From positions 1 to 64,000 of the forward strand of contig NZ_FPCG01000004.1 in assembly GCF_900116905.1 (NCBI RefSeq): 64,000 nt of DNA, given 5' to 3'. This stretch comes from Micrococcus terreus (GTDB lineage: Bacteria > Actinomycetota > Actinomycetes > Actinomycetales > Micrococcaceae). The translations under genes and the position numbers were made by a program. Below, in pieces: positions 23,871 through 36,301 of this stretch. The notes below the pieces were generated by a model. The model made no database searches and was not told the origin of the DNA. It was given only the letters and a program-made list of their open reading frames with translations. Each line of letters opens with the position of its first letter. Position 1 is the first letter of the stretch.

Positions 23871-25579
23871 TCGACGCTCGCCTTCTGTCCGAAGAGCTCC
23901 GGCTCGTTCTGCGGGGAGTACGGCAGCAGCTCGGGGTGATGCAGGTCCAGAGCGGGACGCTCGGAGCGGATGCGGGGCAGGGAGTGGAAGTTGTGCCGCG
24001 GCGGCGGGCAGGAGGTCGCCCACTCCAGGGATCCACCGAAGCCCCAGGGGTCGTCCACCGTGACCTTCTTGCCGTGGCGGGCCGTGATGTACACGTTCCA
24101 GAAGAATGGGATCATCGAGGCCCCCAACAGCAGCGAGAACACCGTGGAGAACTGGTTCATCGCCGTGAATCCGTCCTCCACCAGATAGTCCGCGTAACGA
24201 CGGGGCATACCCATGACGCCCAGCCAGTGCTGGATCAGGAACGTGCCGTGGAAGCCGATGAACAGCATCCAGAACTGGATCTTGCCCAGGCGCTCGTTGA
24301 GCATCTTGCCGGTGAACTTGGGCCACCAGAAGAAGAAGCCGGCGAACATCGCGAACACGACGGTTCCGAAGACCACGTAGTGGAAGTGTGCCACCACGAA
24401 GTAGGTGTCCGAGACCTGGAAGTCCAGCGGCGGGGAAGCCAGGATGACACCGGTCAGACCACCGAAGAGGAAGGTCACCATGAAGCCCAGTGCCCACAGC
24501 ATGGGGTTCTCGAAGGTAATGGACCCTCGCCACATCGTCCCGATCCAGTTCACGAATTTCACGCCGGTCGGTACCGCAATCAGCATCGTCATCAGCGAGA
24601 AGAACGGCAGCAGCACTGATCCGGTGACGTACATGTGGTGTGCCCACACGGTCACGGACAGGGCAGCGATGGCGGTGGTGGCGAACACCAGGGACTTGTA
24701 GCCGAAGATCGGCTTGCGGCTGAAGACCGGGATGATCTCGGAGACGATGCCGAAGAACGGCAGCGCAATGATGTACACCTCAGGGTGTCCGAAGAACCAG
24801 AACAGGTGCTGCCACAGGATGGCGCCGCCGTTCTCCGGGTCAAAGATATGGCCACCGAAGCGACGATCCAGGCCCAAGCCGAACAAAGCGGCGGCCAACG
24901 GCGGGAAGGCCATCAGGATCAAGATACCGGTGATCAGGGTGTTCCAGGTGAAGATCGGCATGCGCCACATGGTCATGCCCGGTGCACGCATGGTGATGAT
25001 CGTGGTGATGAAGTTGACGCCACCCATGATGGTGCCGAACCCCTGCAGGACCAGCCCGAACACCCACAGATCCCCACCCACTCCGGGCGAGAATGTGGTG
25101 TTGGACAGCGGCGCGTAGGCGAACCAGCCGAAGGAGGCCGCACCCTGCGGGGTGAGGAAGCCAGCGGTGGCGATCAGCGAGCCGAACAGGAAGAACCAGA
25201 ACGCCAGGGCGTTCAGACGCGGGAAGGACACATCCGGTGCACCGATCTGCAGCGGGACGATGACGTTGGCGAAGCCCACGAACAGTGGGGTGGCGAACAT
25301 CAGCAGCATCAGCGTGCCGTGCATGGTGAACAGCTGGTTGTACTGCTCCTTGGTCTGCAGCAGCTGCATGCCGGGCTCGAAGAGCTCAGCACGGATCAGC
25401 AGGGCCATCACGCCCGCGATGCAGAAGAACAGGAAGGAGGTGATCAGGTACATGTACCCGATGGTCTTGTGGTCGGTAGAGGTCAGCCAGTTGACAATGA
25501 TCTTGCCCTTGGAGACCGGAACCATACGAGGCTGTGCCGCAGCACGTCCTTCGTCACTCGTGTACTCATAGGTGGTCAT
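23867..25579 (-). CDS. ctaD: Cytochrome c oxidase subunit I
   Basis: The 570-residue catalytic subunit contains haem a, the a3-CuB centre and proton channels. Seen are [13 protein letters not shown] at the first helix, [14 protein letters not shown] with a haem a ligand, [19 protein letters not shown] with the CuB His and cross-linked Tyr, WAHHMYVTG with two CuB His, and [13 protein letters not shown] with the a3 and a haem ligands. The start overlaps the ctaC stop by one base. The C-terminal tail past the last helix (about 40 residues) is polar, as in relatives. Confidence 0.97.
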   Translation of the reverse strand: MTTYEYTSDEGRAAAQPRMVPVSKGKIIVNWLTSTDHKTIGYMYLITSFLFFCIAGVMALLIRAELFEPGMQLLQTKEQYNQLFTMHGTLMLLMFATPLFVGFANVIVPLQIGAPDVSFPRLNALAFWFFLFGSLIATAGFLTPQGAASFGWFAYAPLSNTTFSPGVGGDLWVFGLVLQGFGTIMGGVNFITTIITMRAPGMTMWRMPIFTWNTLITGILILMAFPPLAAALFGLGLDRRFGGHIFDPENGGAILWQHLFWFFGHPEVYIIALPFFGIVSEIIPVFSRKPIFGYKSLVFATTAIAALSVTVWAHHMYVTGSVLLPFFSLMTMLIAVPTGVKFVNWIGTMWRGSITFENPMLWALGFMVTFLFGGLTGVILASPPLDFQVSDTYFVVAHFHYVVFGTVVFAMFAGFFFWWPKFTGKMLNERLGKIQFWMLFIGFHGTFLIQHWLGVMGMPRRYADYLVEDGFTAMNQFSTVFSLLLGASMIPFFWNVYITARHGKKVTVDDPWGFGGSLEWATSCPPPRHNFHSLPRIRSERPALDLHHPELLPYSPQNEPELFGQKASVE

Positions 25580-26484
25580 CAGTCGTTGCTCCGATCCATC
25601 TCCGGGTCACCCTGAGGGATCTCCTGGCGGGTGGCGCCACCATCGTTCTCATTGGGGTTACGGCTGTACTCGTACTCCAGCAGGCCATCGTCCATCTGAT
25701 CGAGCTGGCGCTGGAACTCGTCCTCTTCCACGACCTCGACGTTGAACAGCATCTCCGAGTGGTACTCACCGCAGAGCTCTGCGCACTTGCCCTGGAACTG
25801 GCCCACTTCCTGCGGGGTCAGGTACAGGTAGTTGGTCTTGCCGGGGATCATGTCCAGCTTCTGGAGGAAGGCAGGGATCCAGAACGAGTGGATGACGTCA
25901 CGCGACTCCAGCTCGAAGGTGACGGGGACATCGACCGGCAGGTACAGGGTCGGCAGAGTCTCCTCCACACCCTCGGTGCCGTCCAGCTGGGCCTGGACAC
26001 CGGTGTAGTGCTTCTCCTGGCCCTCGTACTGGTAGTTGAAGTCCCAGGACCACTGCTTGCCGTACACGGACACCACGAGCGGGGAGTCATCTACCGGGGT
26101 GTTCACGGAACGCTGCACGCGGTCGGTGAAGCCCCACAGGGTGAAGACCATGATGATCGGGATGATCGTGAACAGTGCCTCGATCGGCACGTTGTAGGCG
26201 ATCTGGCGGGGGTAACCCTGCTCATTCTTGCGGCGACGGTAGGCCACCATGCACCACAGCATCATGCCCCAGGCCGCCAGGCCCACAGCCAGAGCGGCGA
26301 TCCAGGAGTTGACCCACAGGTCGGTGAGCTGAGCGGTGTTGTTGGTGGTCTCACGCGTGCCCGGCAGCCAGCCACGCTGGACCTGCTCAGAGCACCCGGT
26401 CAGGACCAGTGCGGCCACGGTGGCCAGCGCTCCCCCCTTCAGGAGACGCCTACCGCGGCTGCCGGCTTGATTCTGCGATCTCAC
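25579..26484 (-). CDS. ctaC: Cytochrome c oxidase subunit II lipoprotein
   Basis: The 301-residue subunit brings electrons to subunit I through CuA. It has a signal peptide with lipobox LVLTGC, two membrane helices ([39 protein letters not shown]), the aromatic segment [11 protein letters not shown] and the CuA site [12 protein letters not shown] with the upstream His in [12 protein letters not shown] prefer GTG 26484, which follows AGGAAGGG, over an in-frame start at 26526 that would put 14 acidic residues before the signal peptide. First gene of ctaCDF. Confidence 0.95.
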   Translation of the reverse strand: MRSQNQAGSRGRRLLKGGALATVAALVLTGCSEQVQRGWLPGTRETTNNTAQLTDLWVNSWIAALAVGLAAWGMMLWCMVAYRRRKNEQGYPRQIAYNVPIEALFTIIPIIMVFTLWGFTDRVQRSVNTPVDDSPLVVSVYGKQWSWDFNYQYEGQEKHYTGVQAQLDGTEGVEETLPTLYLPVDVPVTFELESRDVIHSFWIPAFLQKLDMIPGKTNYLYLTPQEVGQFQGKCAELCGEYHSEMLFNVEVVEEDEFQRQLDQMDDGLLEYEYSRNPNENDGGATRQEIPQGDPEMDRSND

Positions 26485-26635
26485 AGACGGCCCTTCCTCT
26501 TCATCTCGGTGCGATTGCCGTGCCACATTCCGTGCCTGCCGTCCGAAGTCGGCTCACAGAGGTCATGGATCGGCCCCTAGGTTTACTACTCACTGTAGAG
26601 CTTACCCCGGTCATTCGGGAGACCATGACATGGAA

Positions 26636-26676
26636 ACGGCGGGTCTCCGGGCATGTCATGCCCGGCGACCCGCCGT
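26636..26676 (-). terminator. Terminator downstream of erpA
   Basis: An 18-bp stem with one internal mismatch: ACGGCGGGTC/GACCCGCCGT outside and CCGGGCAT/ATGCCCGG inside, closing a three-base loop. It lies about 50 bases past the erpA stop and upstream of ctaC. Confidence 0.85.
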
Positions 26677-26723
26677 CTCTCGGGGTGGCGTCGACCCTGG
26701 TGGCAGGGATGGCGACGGTCCGA

Positions 26724-27116
26724 TCAGTGGAAGGAGTCACCGCAGGCGCAGGAACCACCGGCGTTGGGATTGTCGATGGTGAAGCCCTGCTTGGAGATCG
26801 TGTCCTCGAAGTCGATGGTGGCACCGCTCAGGTACGGCACGCTCATCCGGTCCACGATGACCTCGACACCGTCGAAGTCCCGCAGTGCGTCTCCGTCCAG
26901 CACGCGCTCATCGAAGTAGAGCTGGTAGATCAGGCCGGAGCAGCCGCCCGGCTGCACGGCGACACGCAGGCGCAGATCCGTCCGTCCCTCCTGCTCGAGC
27001 AGGGTGCGCACCTTGGTGGCGGCGACCTCGGTCAGCTCGACCTCGTGGGTGGGCAGGTCGTCGGCCGGCTGGGCCGCGGCGATCTCGACTCCGGTCTCTT
27101 CGGCGGAGAGGGCCAT
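26724..27116 (-). CDS. erpA: A-type iron-sulfur carrier protein (ErpA/IscA-like)
   Basis: This 130-residue HesB/IscA-family protein passes Fe-S clusters to target proteins. The three conserved cysteines are present: C59 in VQPGGCSGLIYQL and C123/C125 in GGSCACGDSF. The N-terminal 22 residues are a variable extension. AAGGAG lies 4 nt before ATG 27116. Its position behind ctaC is conserved in related genomes, and the Rieske protein of the neighbouring bc1 complex is an obvious Fe-S client, though a specific link is not shown. Confidence 0.92.
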   Translation of the reverse strand: MALSAEETGVEIAAAQPADDLPTHEVELTEVAATKVRTLLEQEGRTDLRLRVAVQPGGCSGLIYQLYFDERVLDGDALRDFDGVEVIVDRMSVPYLSGATIDFEDTISKQGFTIDNPNAGGSCACGDSFH

Positions 27117-27256
27117 GATGCTCCTTCTGACGTTCGGTGGACCGTGGCACCCTGCGCACAGGGACGGTCTGGTGCGGGGTCACGGGGGACCCGTTGTGGT
27201 TGCCAACGCCGCCTCAGCGGTGTTCATTCCCGACGACGGCCGGCGACCTCCCCAGA

Positions 27257-28696
27257 CTACTCGGCTCCCAGCCGGGCCAGCAGGAGTGCTTCGGCGACGA
27301 TCGCATGACGGAAGTCACCCAGGTGCAGGGACTCGTTGGCCGAGTGCGCCCGCGAATCGGGGTCCTCCACGCCGGTGACCAGGATGGTGGCCTCGGGGAA
27401 GACCTCCATCAGGTCGGCGGTGAACGGGATGGAGCCTCCTATCCCGGTCTCGACCGGCTCCACGCCCCAGGCCTCCTGCAGGGAGGCGAGCATGGCCTGA
27501 GCGGCAGGTGCATCGGTGTCGGTGTGGAAGGGCAGCCCGGTCTCCCCCGCCTCGAAGAACACCTCGGCGCCGAAGACGTCCTGGGCCTTCAGGTGCGACT
27601 CGATGGCCTTCATCGCGGCAGCAGGATCCATCCCCGCGCCCAGACGCAGTGAGAACTTCGCCCGCGCCACCGGCTGGATGGTGTTGGAGGAGACCTCGAT
27701 CTGAGGGACGTCCGTGCCGATGATGCTCAGCGCTGCACGGTTCCAGAGCCGATCAGCCAGTGGGCCGGTGCCGGCCAGCCGGACGGACTCCAGCACGGAG
27801 GCGTCGACGCGGAAGTCCTGTTCGGGGTAGTCCACCGCGGCGGTCTGGGTCTGCTCCAGTCCGGCGATGGCCACATTGCCCTCGTCGTCGTGCAGGGTGG
27901 CGATGAGCCGGGCCAACAGCGTCGGCGCATCCAGCACCGGGCCCCCGTACATGCCGGAGTGCACAGCATGCTCCAGCACGCGCACGCCGAACACGCCGTC
28001 CACCAGTCCCCGCAGGGAGGTGGTCAGCGCCGGCACGCCGACCTTCCAGTTGCTGGAGTCGGCCACCACGATCACATCGGCCTGCAGACGGTCCCGGTGG
28101 GCCTCCAGGAAGGTCCGGAACGTCGGGGACCCGGCCTCCTCCTCCCCCTCGATGAAGAACGTCACGCCCACACCCGTGTCGTTCTCGGAGGCCAGCAGGG
28201 CCTGCAGTGCGGCGATGTGCACCATGATCCCGGCCTTGTCATCGGCGGCACCCCGCCCGTACAGGCGTCCGTCCTTCTCCACCGCGGTGAACGGATCGGT
28301 CTCCCACAGTGCGGTGTCCCCGGTGGGCTGGACGTCGTGGTGGGCGTAGAGCAGCACGGTCGGCTTCCCGGGCGACGCCGGGCGGGTCCCGACGACGGCC
28401 GGCCCTCCCGGACGCACCTCACCGGTGGCGTCAGCTGGCTTGTCCTCCGTCAGGATCTGCACGTCCTGAAGTCCGAGGCCACGCAGCAGCTCCGCCACGG
28501 CCTGTGCCGACCTCTCCAACGGTTCGCGATCGAAGGAGTCCCAGGCGATCCCGGGGATGGACACCAGCTCGGTGAGCGTCTGGATGGTCCGGGGCAGCTG
28601 CCGGTCGACCGCCTCGGCGATGCTCTGGTGCACCTGCGGAGAGAGCGGCTCGGCGGCGGTGGCGGGAATCTGCTGTGAAGTGCTTGATTCAGACAT
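27257..28696 (-). CDS. M20-family dipeptidase / peptidase
   Basis: The 479-residue zinc peptidase has the M20 layout with a catalytic domain split by a dimerisation domain. Metal and active-site segments are LLYAHHDVQPTGD, GRGAADDKAGIMVHIAAL, FFIEGEEEAGSP (Glu-Glu), VVADSSNW and the C-terminal NESLHLGDFRHAI. It is closest in pattern to actinobacterial cytosolic dipeptidases (PepV/CNDP-like). ATG 28696 has no Shine-Dalgarno but TAGCCT six bases before, so it is probably leaderless; it diverges from the DUF3043 gene. Confidence 0.92.
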   Translation of the reverse strand: MSESSTSQQIPATAAEPLSPQVHQSIAEAVDRQLPRTIQTLTELVSIPGIAWDSFDREPLERSAQAVAELLRGLGLQDVQILTEDKPADATGEVRPGGPAVVGTRPASPGKPTVLLYAHHDVQPTGDTALWETDPFTAVEKDGRLYGRGAADDKAGIMVHIAALQALLASENDTGVGVTFFIEGEEEAGSPTFRTFLEAHRDRLQADVIVVADSSNWKVGVPALTTSLRGLVDGVFGVRVLEHAVHSGMYGGPVLDAPTLLARLIATLHDDEGNVAIAGLEQTQTAAVDYPEQDFRVDASVLESVRLAGTGPLADRLWNRAALSIIGTDVPQIEVSSNTIQPVARAKFSLRLGAGMDPAAAMKAIESHLKAQDVFGAEVFFEAGETGLPFHTDTDAPAAQAMLASLQEAWGVEPVETGIGGSIPFTADLMEVFPEATILVTGVEDPDSRAHSANESLHLGDFRHAIVAEALLLARLGAE

Positions 28697-28702
28697 GGGG
28701 CC

Positions 28703-28708
28703 AGGCTA
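28703..28708 (-). promoter_or_regulatory. -10 box (TAGCCT) of leaderless M20 peptidase gene
   Basis: TAGCCT followed by GGCCCC and the ATG. The distance of six bases matches the other leaderless starts. Confidence 0.5.
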
Positions 28709-28762
28709 GTCCGATCAGCGTGGAACTGCCCGGATCTGCCCGGTTCCGGGGCCCGCCTCGCG

Positions 28763-28768
28763 TAGGAT
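28763..28768 (+). promoter_or_regulatory. -10 box (TAGGAT) of leaderless DUF3043 gene
   Basis: TAGGAT, then GGACCG, then GTG 28775. The divergent peptidase promoter is only about 55 bases away. Confidence 0.5.
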
Positions 28769-28774
28769 GGACCG

Positions 28775-29398
28775 GTGTTCGGACGCAAGAAGACCCCTGA
28801 GACCCTGAACGGCTCCCACGCCGTCGACGCCCCTGCTGAGACCGGCGCCGTGCTCAACGGCGAGCCGATGGACCGGCCTGACCGCTCTCAGGGAAAGAAT
28901 GCACCCACTCCCACGCGTCGTGAGCGCGAAGCCGCCCGCAAGCGGCCCCTGGTCCCGGATGACCGCAAGGCAGCACGCCAGGCCGCACGTCAGGCCGAGG
29001 CCATGGAACGCGGCAAGATGCGCCTGGCCCTGGAGACCGGGGACGAACGGCACATGCCCCTGCGCGATCGAGGACCACAGAAGCGCTGGACCCGTGACTA
29101 TGTGGACGCTCGCACCGGCATCGCCGAATGGCTGATGATCGTGGTCCTGGTCTATGTCCTGCTGGCCTTCATCCCCGTCCCCGAGCTCCAGCTGATCCTG
29201 ACCTTCTCCCTGTGGGGCCTGGTGGTGCTGGTCATCCTGGAGGGCATCCTGCTCAGCCGCACGCTCAAGAGGAAGCTGGCCGAGAAGTTCGGCGAGGTCG
29301 AGAAGGGCGTGGCCTGGTATGGCGTCATGCGCGCCCTGCAGCTGCGCCGCCTGCGCCTGCCCAAGCCTCAGGTCAAGCGCGGCCAGTACCCCGCGTGA
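28775..29398 (+). CDS. DUF3043 membrane protein
   Basis: The 207-residue actinobacteria-specific protein has a long charged cytoplasmic N-terminus (to about 115) with the family signature RREREAARKRPLVPDDRKAA and RWTRDYVDAR, two adjacent membrane helices (WLMIVVLVYVLLAFIPV, LILTFSLWGLVVLVILEGIL), and a basic C-terminal tail. Function is unknown. The gene ends inside the converging pyrD gene: the two coding regions overlap tail to tail by 26 bases. Confidence 0.88.
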   Translation: MFGRKKTPETLNGSHAVDAPAETGAVLNGEPMDRPDRSQGKNAPTPTRREREAARKRPLVPDDRKAARQAARQAEAMERGKMRLALETGDERHMPLRDRGPQKRWTRDYVDARTGIAEWLMIVVLVYVLLAFIPVPELQLILTFSLWGLVVLVILEGILLSRTLKRKLAEKFGEVEKGVAWYGVMRALQLRRLRLPKPQVKRGQYPA

Positions 29399-30494
29399 TC
29401 CCGGAGCTGGCCGCGGCCAGCTCCCGGTTGATCCGGGCGGCCCAGAACGGGCCCTCGTAGAGGAACGCCGTGTAACCCTGGACCAGGTCAGCACCGCGCT
29501 CCAGGCGCTCAGCCACATCTGCACCGGTGGTGACGCCACCGACCGAGATCAGTCCGATCTGCTCGGGCAGACCAGCCCGCAGCCGGTCCAGCACCTGCAG
29601 CGACCGTTCCTTCAGCGGTGCACCGGAGAGTCCACCGGCACCCATCTGCTCCACCTCCGCACCCGGAGTGACCAGTCCCCCGCGCTCGATGGTGGTGTTG
29701 GTGGCGATCACGCCGTCCAGCTTCAGATCCTGGGCCATGGCGGCCACGGCATCGATGTCCTCATCGGCCAGATCCGGAGCGATCTTCACGGCCAGGGGCA
29801 CGTGCCGACCGGTGGTCCGGTCCGCCTCCCGGCCCACCGCCGCCAGGAGCGGTGCCAGCGACTCGATCGCCTGCAGCTGGCGCAGCCCCGGCGTGTTCGG
29901 CGAGGAGACGTTGACCACCAGGTAGTCGGCGTGACGGGCCAGCGCGCTGGTGGAGGTCAGATAGTCCCGAGTGGCATCCTCCAGGGGCACGGCCTTGGTC
30001 TTGCCGATGTTCACCCCCAGGATGGGACGACGGGCACCGAACCGGCGAGTCAACCTCGCCCGGGTGGCCTTCAGCCGCGGTGCCACGGCAGCCGAGCCGT
30101 CGTTGTTGAAGCCCATCCGGTTGATCAGGGCCTTGTCCTCCACCAGACGGAACAGGCGCGGTGCCGGGTTGCCCGGCTGCGGCTGACCGGTGATGGTGCC
30201 GACCTCGATGTGCCCGAACCCCAGGTCTGCCAGGGCAGAGGTGCCCAGGCCCTGCTTGTCGAAGCCCGCGGCCAATCCGAACGGTGAGGGGAAGTCCAGT
30301 CCCATCACCCGCGTGGCCAGGCGGCGATCCGGCCGGGTGAACCGGCGCAGTGCGGCTGAGGCGCCCGTGGACTCAGCGGCCCGGATCATCCCGAAGCCGG
30401 TGTGATGGGCCTTCTCGGCGTCCATCTCGGCGAAGGCGAGTCGGAAGAAGGTCGGGTAGACGCGGGGCAGCTGGAGTCCGTGGCGTGCGAGCAT
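29373..30494 (-). CDS. pyrD: Dihydroorotate dehydrogenase (quinone), class 2
   Basis: The 373-residue enzyme oxidises dihydroorotate with menaquinone at the membrane. The N-terminal helix (YPTFFRLAFAEMDAEKAHHTG) marks class 2. FMN-barrel motifs follow: FPSPFGLAAGFDKQG, FGHIEVGTITGQPQPGNPAPR, RMGFNNDGSAA, GVNIGKTK, NVSSPNTPGLR with the catalytic Ser, and GLISVGGVTTGADV. ATG 30494 is preceded by TACGAT at six bases; GGAG is also present in that spacer. The tail overlaps DUF3043 on the other strand. Confidence 0.95.
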   Translation of the reverse strand: MLARHGLQLPRVYPTFFRLAFAEMDAEKAHHTGFGMIRAAESTGASAALRRFTRPDRRLATRVMGLDFPSPFGLAAGFDKQGLGTSALADLGFGHIEVGTITGQPQPGNPAPRLFRLVEDKALINRMGFNNDGSAAVAPRLKATRARLTRRFGARRPILGVNIGKTKAVPLEDATRDYLTSTSALARHADYLVVNVSSPNTPGLRQLQAIESLAPLLAAVGREADRTTGRHVPLAVKIAPDLADEDIDAVAAMAQDLKLDGVIATNTTIERGGLVTPGAEVEQMGAGGLSGAPLKERSLQVLDRLRAGLPEQIGLISVGGVTTGADVAERLERGADLVQGYTAFLYEGPFWAARINRELAAASSGITRGTGRA

Positions 30495-30500
30495 GACTCC

Positions 30501-30506
30501 ATCGTA
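30501..30506 (-). promoter_or_regulatory. -10 box (TACGAT) of pyrD
   Basis: TACGAT lies six bases before the ATG. The spacer GGAGTC contains a short purine run, so initiation could be leaderless or SD-aided. Confidence 0.4.
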
Positions 30507-30581
30507 GGCACCCCGGGGCGGCAACTCGGCACCTGGGCCCTTCGTCACGCTGCTCCCGCAGCAGGGCTGCCGGGCCACCGT

Positions 30582-30587
30582 TAGGCT
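30582..30587 (+). promoter_or_regulatory. -10 box (TAGGCT) of leaderless alpha/beta hydrolase gene
   Basis: TAGGCT, then CGGTGG, then ATG 30594. Confidence 0.5.
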
Positions 30588-30593
30588 CGGTGG

Positions 30594-31640
30594 ATGATCA
30601 CCCCAGCGGATGGACCTGACCTGCTCGAGGACTCTCCGCCCGGTGAGTGGGTTCCGGACGTGATGGAGGGCTTCCAACGTCTGACCATTCCCCTCGAGGT
30701 GGACGAGGAGGGCCAGAACGTGGCCACCCTGGTCCGCCCTGATCCCACCCCGGGCCGGGAGGACCGCATCCCGCTGCTGTATCTGCACGGCTGGTCGGAC
30801 TACTTCTATAACGCCCCGCTCGCCGAGCACTTCGAAGCGCACGGCTACGCGTTCTACGCTCTGGACCTGCGCCGCTATGGCCGCTCCCTGCGGCCGGGCC
30901 AGACTCCGGGGTGGGCGGACTCCCTGGAGGTGTACGACGACGAGATCGGCGCCGCACTCCACCAGATCGCGCAGGAGGTTCCGGCTCTGCCAGTGCTGAT
31001 GGGCCACTCCACGGGCGGTCTGACCGCCGCCCTGTGGTCCGCCCGTCACCAGGGCAGGCTGCGCGCGCTGGTGTTGAACAGTCCCTGGCTGGAGATGCAG
31101 GGATCCACCCTGGTGCGGCTGATGGCCAGTGCGGTGGTCAACCCGGTGACGCGCGTCCAGCCCAAGAGCTTCCTGAAGCTGCCCAAGGTGGACCACTACT
31201 GGCGTTCCCTCTCGGCCTCGGCGGACGGGGACTGGGACCTGCACCCCGCGTGGCGGCCGCAGTACGCCTTCGACGTCCCCTCGGGCTGGCTCAAGGCGGT
31301 CATGGCCGGGCACAGTCAGGTCTCTGCCGGGCTCGGGCTGGCTGAGCCGGTGTACGTCATGCTGGCCGCCAAGACCATGTTCGGCACCAAGTGGAACGAG
31401 GAGATGCTGGCCGCAGACAGTGTCCTGGACGTGGAGGTGCTGGCCCAGCGCGCCACCCGGCTGGGACGGCACGTCACGGTGGTGCGCCACGAGGGCGCCA
31501 TGCACGATGTCATGGCCTCACGCCGAGACGTGCGCCGCCAGGCGGCCCGTGAGCTGTTCCGGTGGATGTCGGTCTATGCGGGCCCGGACACCACGCCGGG
31601 CCACGCGGTGGACCCCCTCATTCCCGACGACGAGGAATGA
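30594..31640 (+). CDS. Alpha/beta-fold hydrolase (lysophospholipase-like)
   Basis: The 348-residue protein has the serine-hydrolase fold: oxyanion region LLYLHGWSDYF, strand YALDLRRYGRSLRPGQTPG, nucleophile elbow VLMGHSTGGLTAALW and a late catalytic His in HEGAMHDVMASRRDVR. The spacing resembles monoacylglycerol lipase/lysophospholipase (Hydrolase_4) proteins. Substrate is unknown. It is divergent from pyrD with only 99 bases between, has a leaderless-type start, and converges on uppS. Confidence 0.87.
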   Translation: MITPADGPDLLEDSPPGEWVPDVMEGFQRLTIPLEVDEEGQNVATLVRPDPTPGREDRIPLLYLHGWSDYFYNAPLAEHFEAHGYAFYALDLRRYGRSLRPGQTPGWADSLEVYDDEIGAALHQIAQEVPALPVLMGHSTGGLTAALWSARHQGRLRALVLNSPWLEMQGSTLVRLMASAVVNPVTRVQPKSFLKLPKVDHYWRSLSASADGDWDLHPAWRPQYAFDVPSGWLKAVMAGHSQVSAGLGLAEPVYVMLAAKTMFGTKWNEEMLAADSVLDVEVLAQRATRLGRHVTVVRHEGAMHDVMASRRDVRRQAARELFRWMSVYAGPDTTPGHAVDPLIPDDEE

Positions 31641-31698
31641 GTCCCAGCCACCACCTGCCTCCCAGCGGCATGACAGGGCGGCGACCCGTCGGCAGCGA

Positions 31699-32472
31699 TC
31701 AGGCTTTCGCCCGGTCCACAGCGCCCCCGTACCGGCGGTCACGCCGGGCGTAGATCTCCACGGTCTTCCACAGGGTGGTGCGGTCCACGTCCGGCCAGAG
31801 CTCGTCCAGGAACACCAGCTCGGCGTAGGCGGACTGCCAGAGCAGGTAGTTCGAGAGCCGCTGCTCCCCCGAGGTGCGCAGGAACAGGTCCACGTCCGGG
31901 ACGTCCGGCTCATCCAGATGACGGGCAATCGTCTCCTCACGGATCCCGCTGGGCTTCAGACGCCCGGCGGCCACCTCTGCGGCGATCCGCTGGACGGCGT
32001 CCGTGATCTCCGCGCGAGAGCCGTAGTTCACACACATGGTCAGGTTGCAGCGGGTGTGGTGCCGCGTCTGCTGCTCAGCGATCTCCAGCTCCTTGATCAC
32101 CGAGCTCCAGAGTCGAGGACGGCGCCCGTTCCAGCGGATCCGCACCCCCCACGAGTCCAGGGTGTCCCGCTGACGGCGCAGCACATCCCGGGAGAAGCCC
32201 ATCAGGAACCGGACCTCCTCCGGTGAGCGCTTCCAGTTCTCCGTGGAGAAGGCATAGACGCTGACGTGCTCGATCCCCAGCTGCACGGCGCCAGCCATCA
32301 CATCCAGCAGGGCGGCCTCGCCGGCCCGGTGTCCTTCCGTGCGCGGCAGTCCACGCTGGTTGGCCCAGCGGCCGTTGCCGTCCATCACGATCGCCACATG
32401 GCGCGGGATGAACCGCGGATCGATCTGGGGCGGCTGCGCTCCCCCGGCGTGCGGGTACGGATCCTGGGTCAC
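31699..32472 (-). CDS. uppS: Isoprenyl (undecaprenyl/decaprenyl) diphosphate synthase
   Basis: The 257-residue cis-prenyltransferase makes the lipid carrier for cell-wall synthesis. Signatures are [24 protein letters not shown] with catalytic D31, [25 protein letters not shown], and [25 protein letters not shown]. The GTG at 32472 has GAGGAG upstream; a long frame extends further but overlaps recO. It follows recO by 8 bases in the minus-strand leuA-recO-uppS run, an order common in actinobacteria. Confidence 0.95.
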   Translation of the reverse strand: MTQDPYPHAGGAQPPQIDPRFIPRHVAIVMDGNGRWANQRGLPRTEGHRAGEAALLDVMAGAVQLGIEHVSVYAFSTENWKRSPEEVRFLMGFSRDVLRRQRDTLDSWGVRIRWNGRRPRLWSSVIKELEIAEQQTRHHTRCNLTMCVNYGSRAEITDAVQRIAAEVAAGRLKPSGIREETIARHLDEPDVPDVDLFLRTSGEQRLSNYLLWQSAYAELVFLDELWPDVDRTTLWKTVEIYARRDRRYGGAVDRAKA

Positions 32473-32480
32473 GAGGCTCC

Positions 32481-35058
<2,578 letters not shown>

Positions 35059-35176
35059 TCACCGTCTCTCTGAGGGCCGGATGCTCCGGCGGGCGAAAAG
35101 GACTGACTGTGTGGTGGCGGGGCGGTCTGTGTCTCCTCCGCAACGAGGGTCCGGCCCGGCCAGGTGCCCTGGCGTG

Positions 35177-35299
35177 TCAGTGCGTGGAGGCGACCACGGC
35201 TGACTGCACGCCCTCGCTGCGGCAGCTCAGTAGCCAGAGTCCACCTGCGGCGCTGGCCCGGAAGGCCGGGGCGCACAGGCTGTGCTGTCGGTCACGCAT
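35177..35299 (-). CDS. Candidate leucine leader peptide upstream of leuA
   Basis: A 40-codon frame begins at ATG 35299, seven bases after a TAGCCT box (35307-35312) and without a ribosome site, as in leaderless genes. It contains Leu-Trp-Leu-Leu (codons CTC TGG CTA CTG); CTA is a rare codon in this GC-rich genome and typical of leucine attenuator peptides. It ends 124 bases before leuA. Transcription attenuation of leuA by leader peptides is known in actinobacteria. A small hairpin (CCGGA/TCCGG) precedes leuA, but no clear terminator/antiterminator pair was found, so the role is inferred. Confidence 0.45.
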   Translation of the reverse strand: MRDRQHSLCAPAFRASAAGGLWLLSCRSEGVQSAVVASTH

Positions 35300-35326
35300 G
35301 CTGATCAGGCTAGCACCGCGCGCGGC

Positions 35327-36301
35327 TCAGAAGCCCAGGCGGCCCAACTGTTTCGGGTCGCGCTGCCACTCCTTGGCCACCTTGACGCGCAGGTCCAGGT
35401 AGACGGGGGTGCCCAGCAGCCTCTCGATCCCGGTCCGGGCCTGCTGGCCGATCTGCTTGAGCCGGGAACCGCCCTTGCCGATGATGATGGCCTTCTGGCT
35501 GTCCCGCTCCACGAAGACGTTGGCGTACACGTCCAGCAGCGGCCGGTCCTGGGGCCGGTCCTCGCGCAGGTTCATCTCCTCCACCACCACGGCCACCGAG
35601 TGCGGCAGCTCGTCCCGCACGCCCTCCAGGGCCGCCTCGCGGATCAGCTCGGCCACCATGATCAGCTCCGGCTCATCGGTCAGCTCCCCGGAGGGGTAGA
35701 GCGGGGGCGAGACCGGCAGCTGCTCGGAGAGCACCTGGGCCACGTCCTCGACCTGGTGTCCCTTGACCGCAGAGACCGGCACGACGGCGGCGAAGCCGGT
35801 TCCCTTGTTCTCCGGCCCGAGCACCTGGTCACCCAGTTCGGTGACGGCCAGCAGCTGCTCGGCCACCTGGGCCGGATTCGCCTTGTCCGTCTTGGTCACC
35901 AGGGCGACCACGGGCGTGCGGTTCAGCATGGCCAGCTGCTGGGCGATGAACCGGTCCCCCGGGCCGATCTTCTCATCTGCGGGGATGCAGAAGCCGACGG
36001 CGTCCACCTCGCCCAGGGTCTCGGCCACGAGATCGTTCAGCCGCTGGCCCAGCAGCGTGCGGGGACGGTGCAGCCCGGGCGTGTCCACCAGCACCAGCTG
36101 GAACATCTCCCGGTGCACGATCCCGCGGATGGTGTGCCGGGTGGTCTGCGGCTTGGAGGAGGTGATCGCCACCTTCTGTCCCACCAGGGCGTTGGTCAGG
36201 GTGGACTTGCCGGCGTTGGGGCGTCCCACCAGGGAGACGAATCCGGCGCGGAAGCCCTCGGGTGCGGCGCTGGGGTCCAGCAGCAGGTCGTCGGTGGTCA
36301 T
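35327..36301 (-). CDS. era: GTPase Era
   Basis: The 324-residue GTPase binds 16S rRNA during 30S maturation. Switch motifs: G1 GRPNAGKS (26-33), G2 region TTRHTIRG, G3 DTPG, G4 TKTD, and the C-terminal KH domain with AIIIGKGGSRLKQIG. ATG 36301 overlaps the stop of the CNNM gene (ATGA). It closes the phoH-ybeY-CNNM-era module of ribosome and RNA maturation. Confidence 0.96.
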   Translation of the reverse strand: MTTDDLLLDPSAAPEGFRAGFVSLVGRPNAGKSTLTNALVGQKVAITSSKPQTTRHTIRGIVHREMFQLVLVDTPGLHRPRTLLGQRLNDLVAETLGEVDAVGFCIPADEKIGPGDRFIAQQLAMLNRTPVVALVTKTDKANPAQVAEQLLAVTELGDQVLGPENKGTGFAAVVPVSAVKGHQVEDVAQVLSEQLPVSPPLYPSGELTDEPELIMVAELIREAALEGVRDELPHSVAVVVEEMNLREDRPQDRPLLDVYANVFVERDSQKAIIIGKGGSRLKQIGQQARTGIERLLGTPVYLDLRVKVAKEWQRDPKQLGRLGF

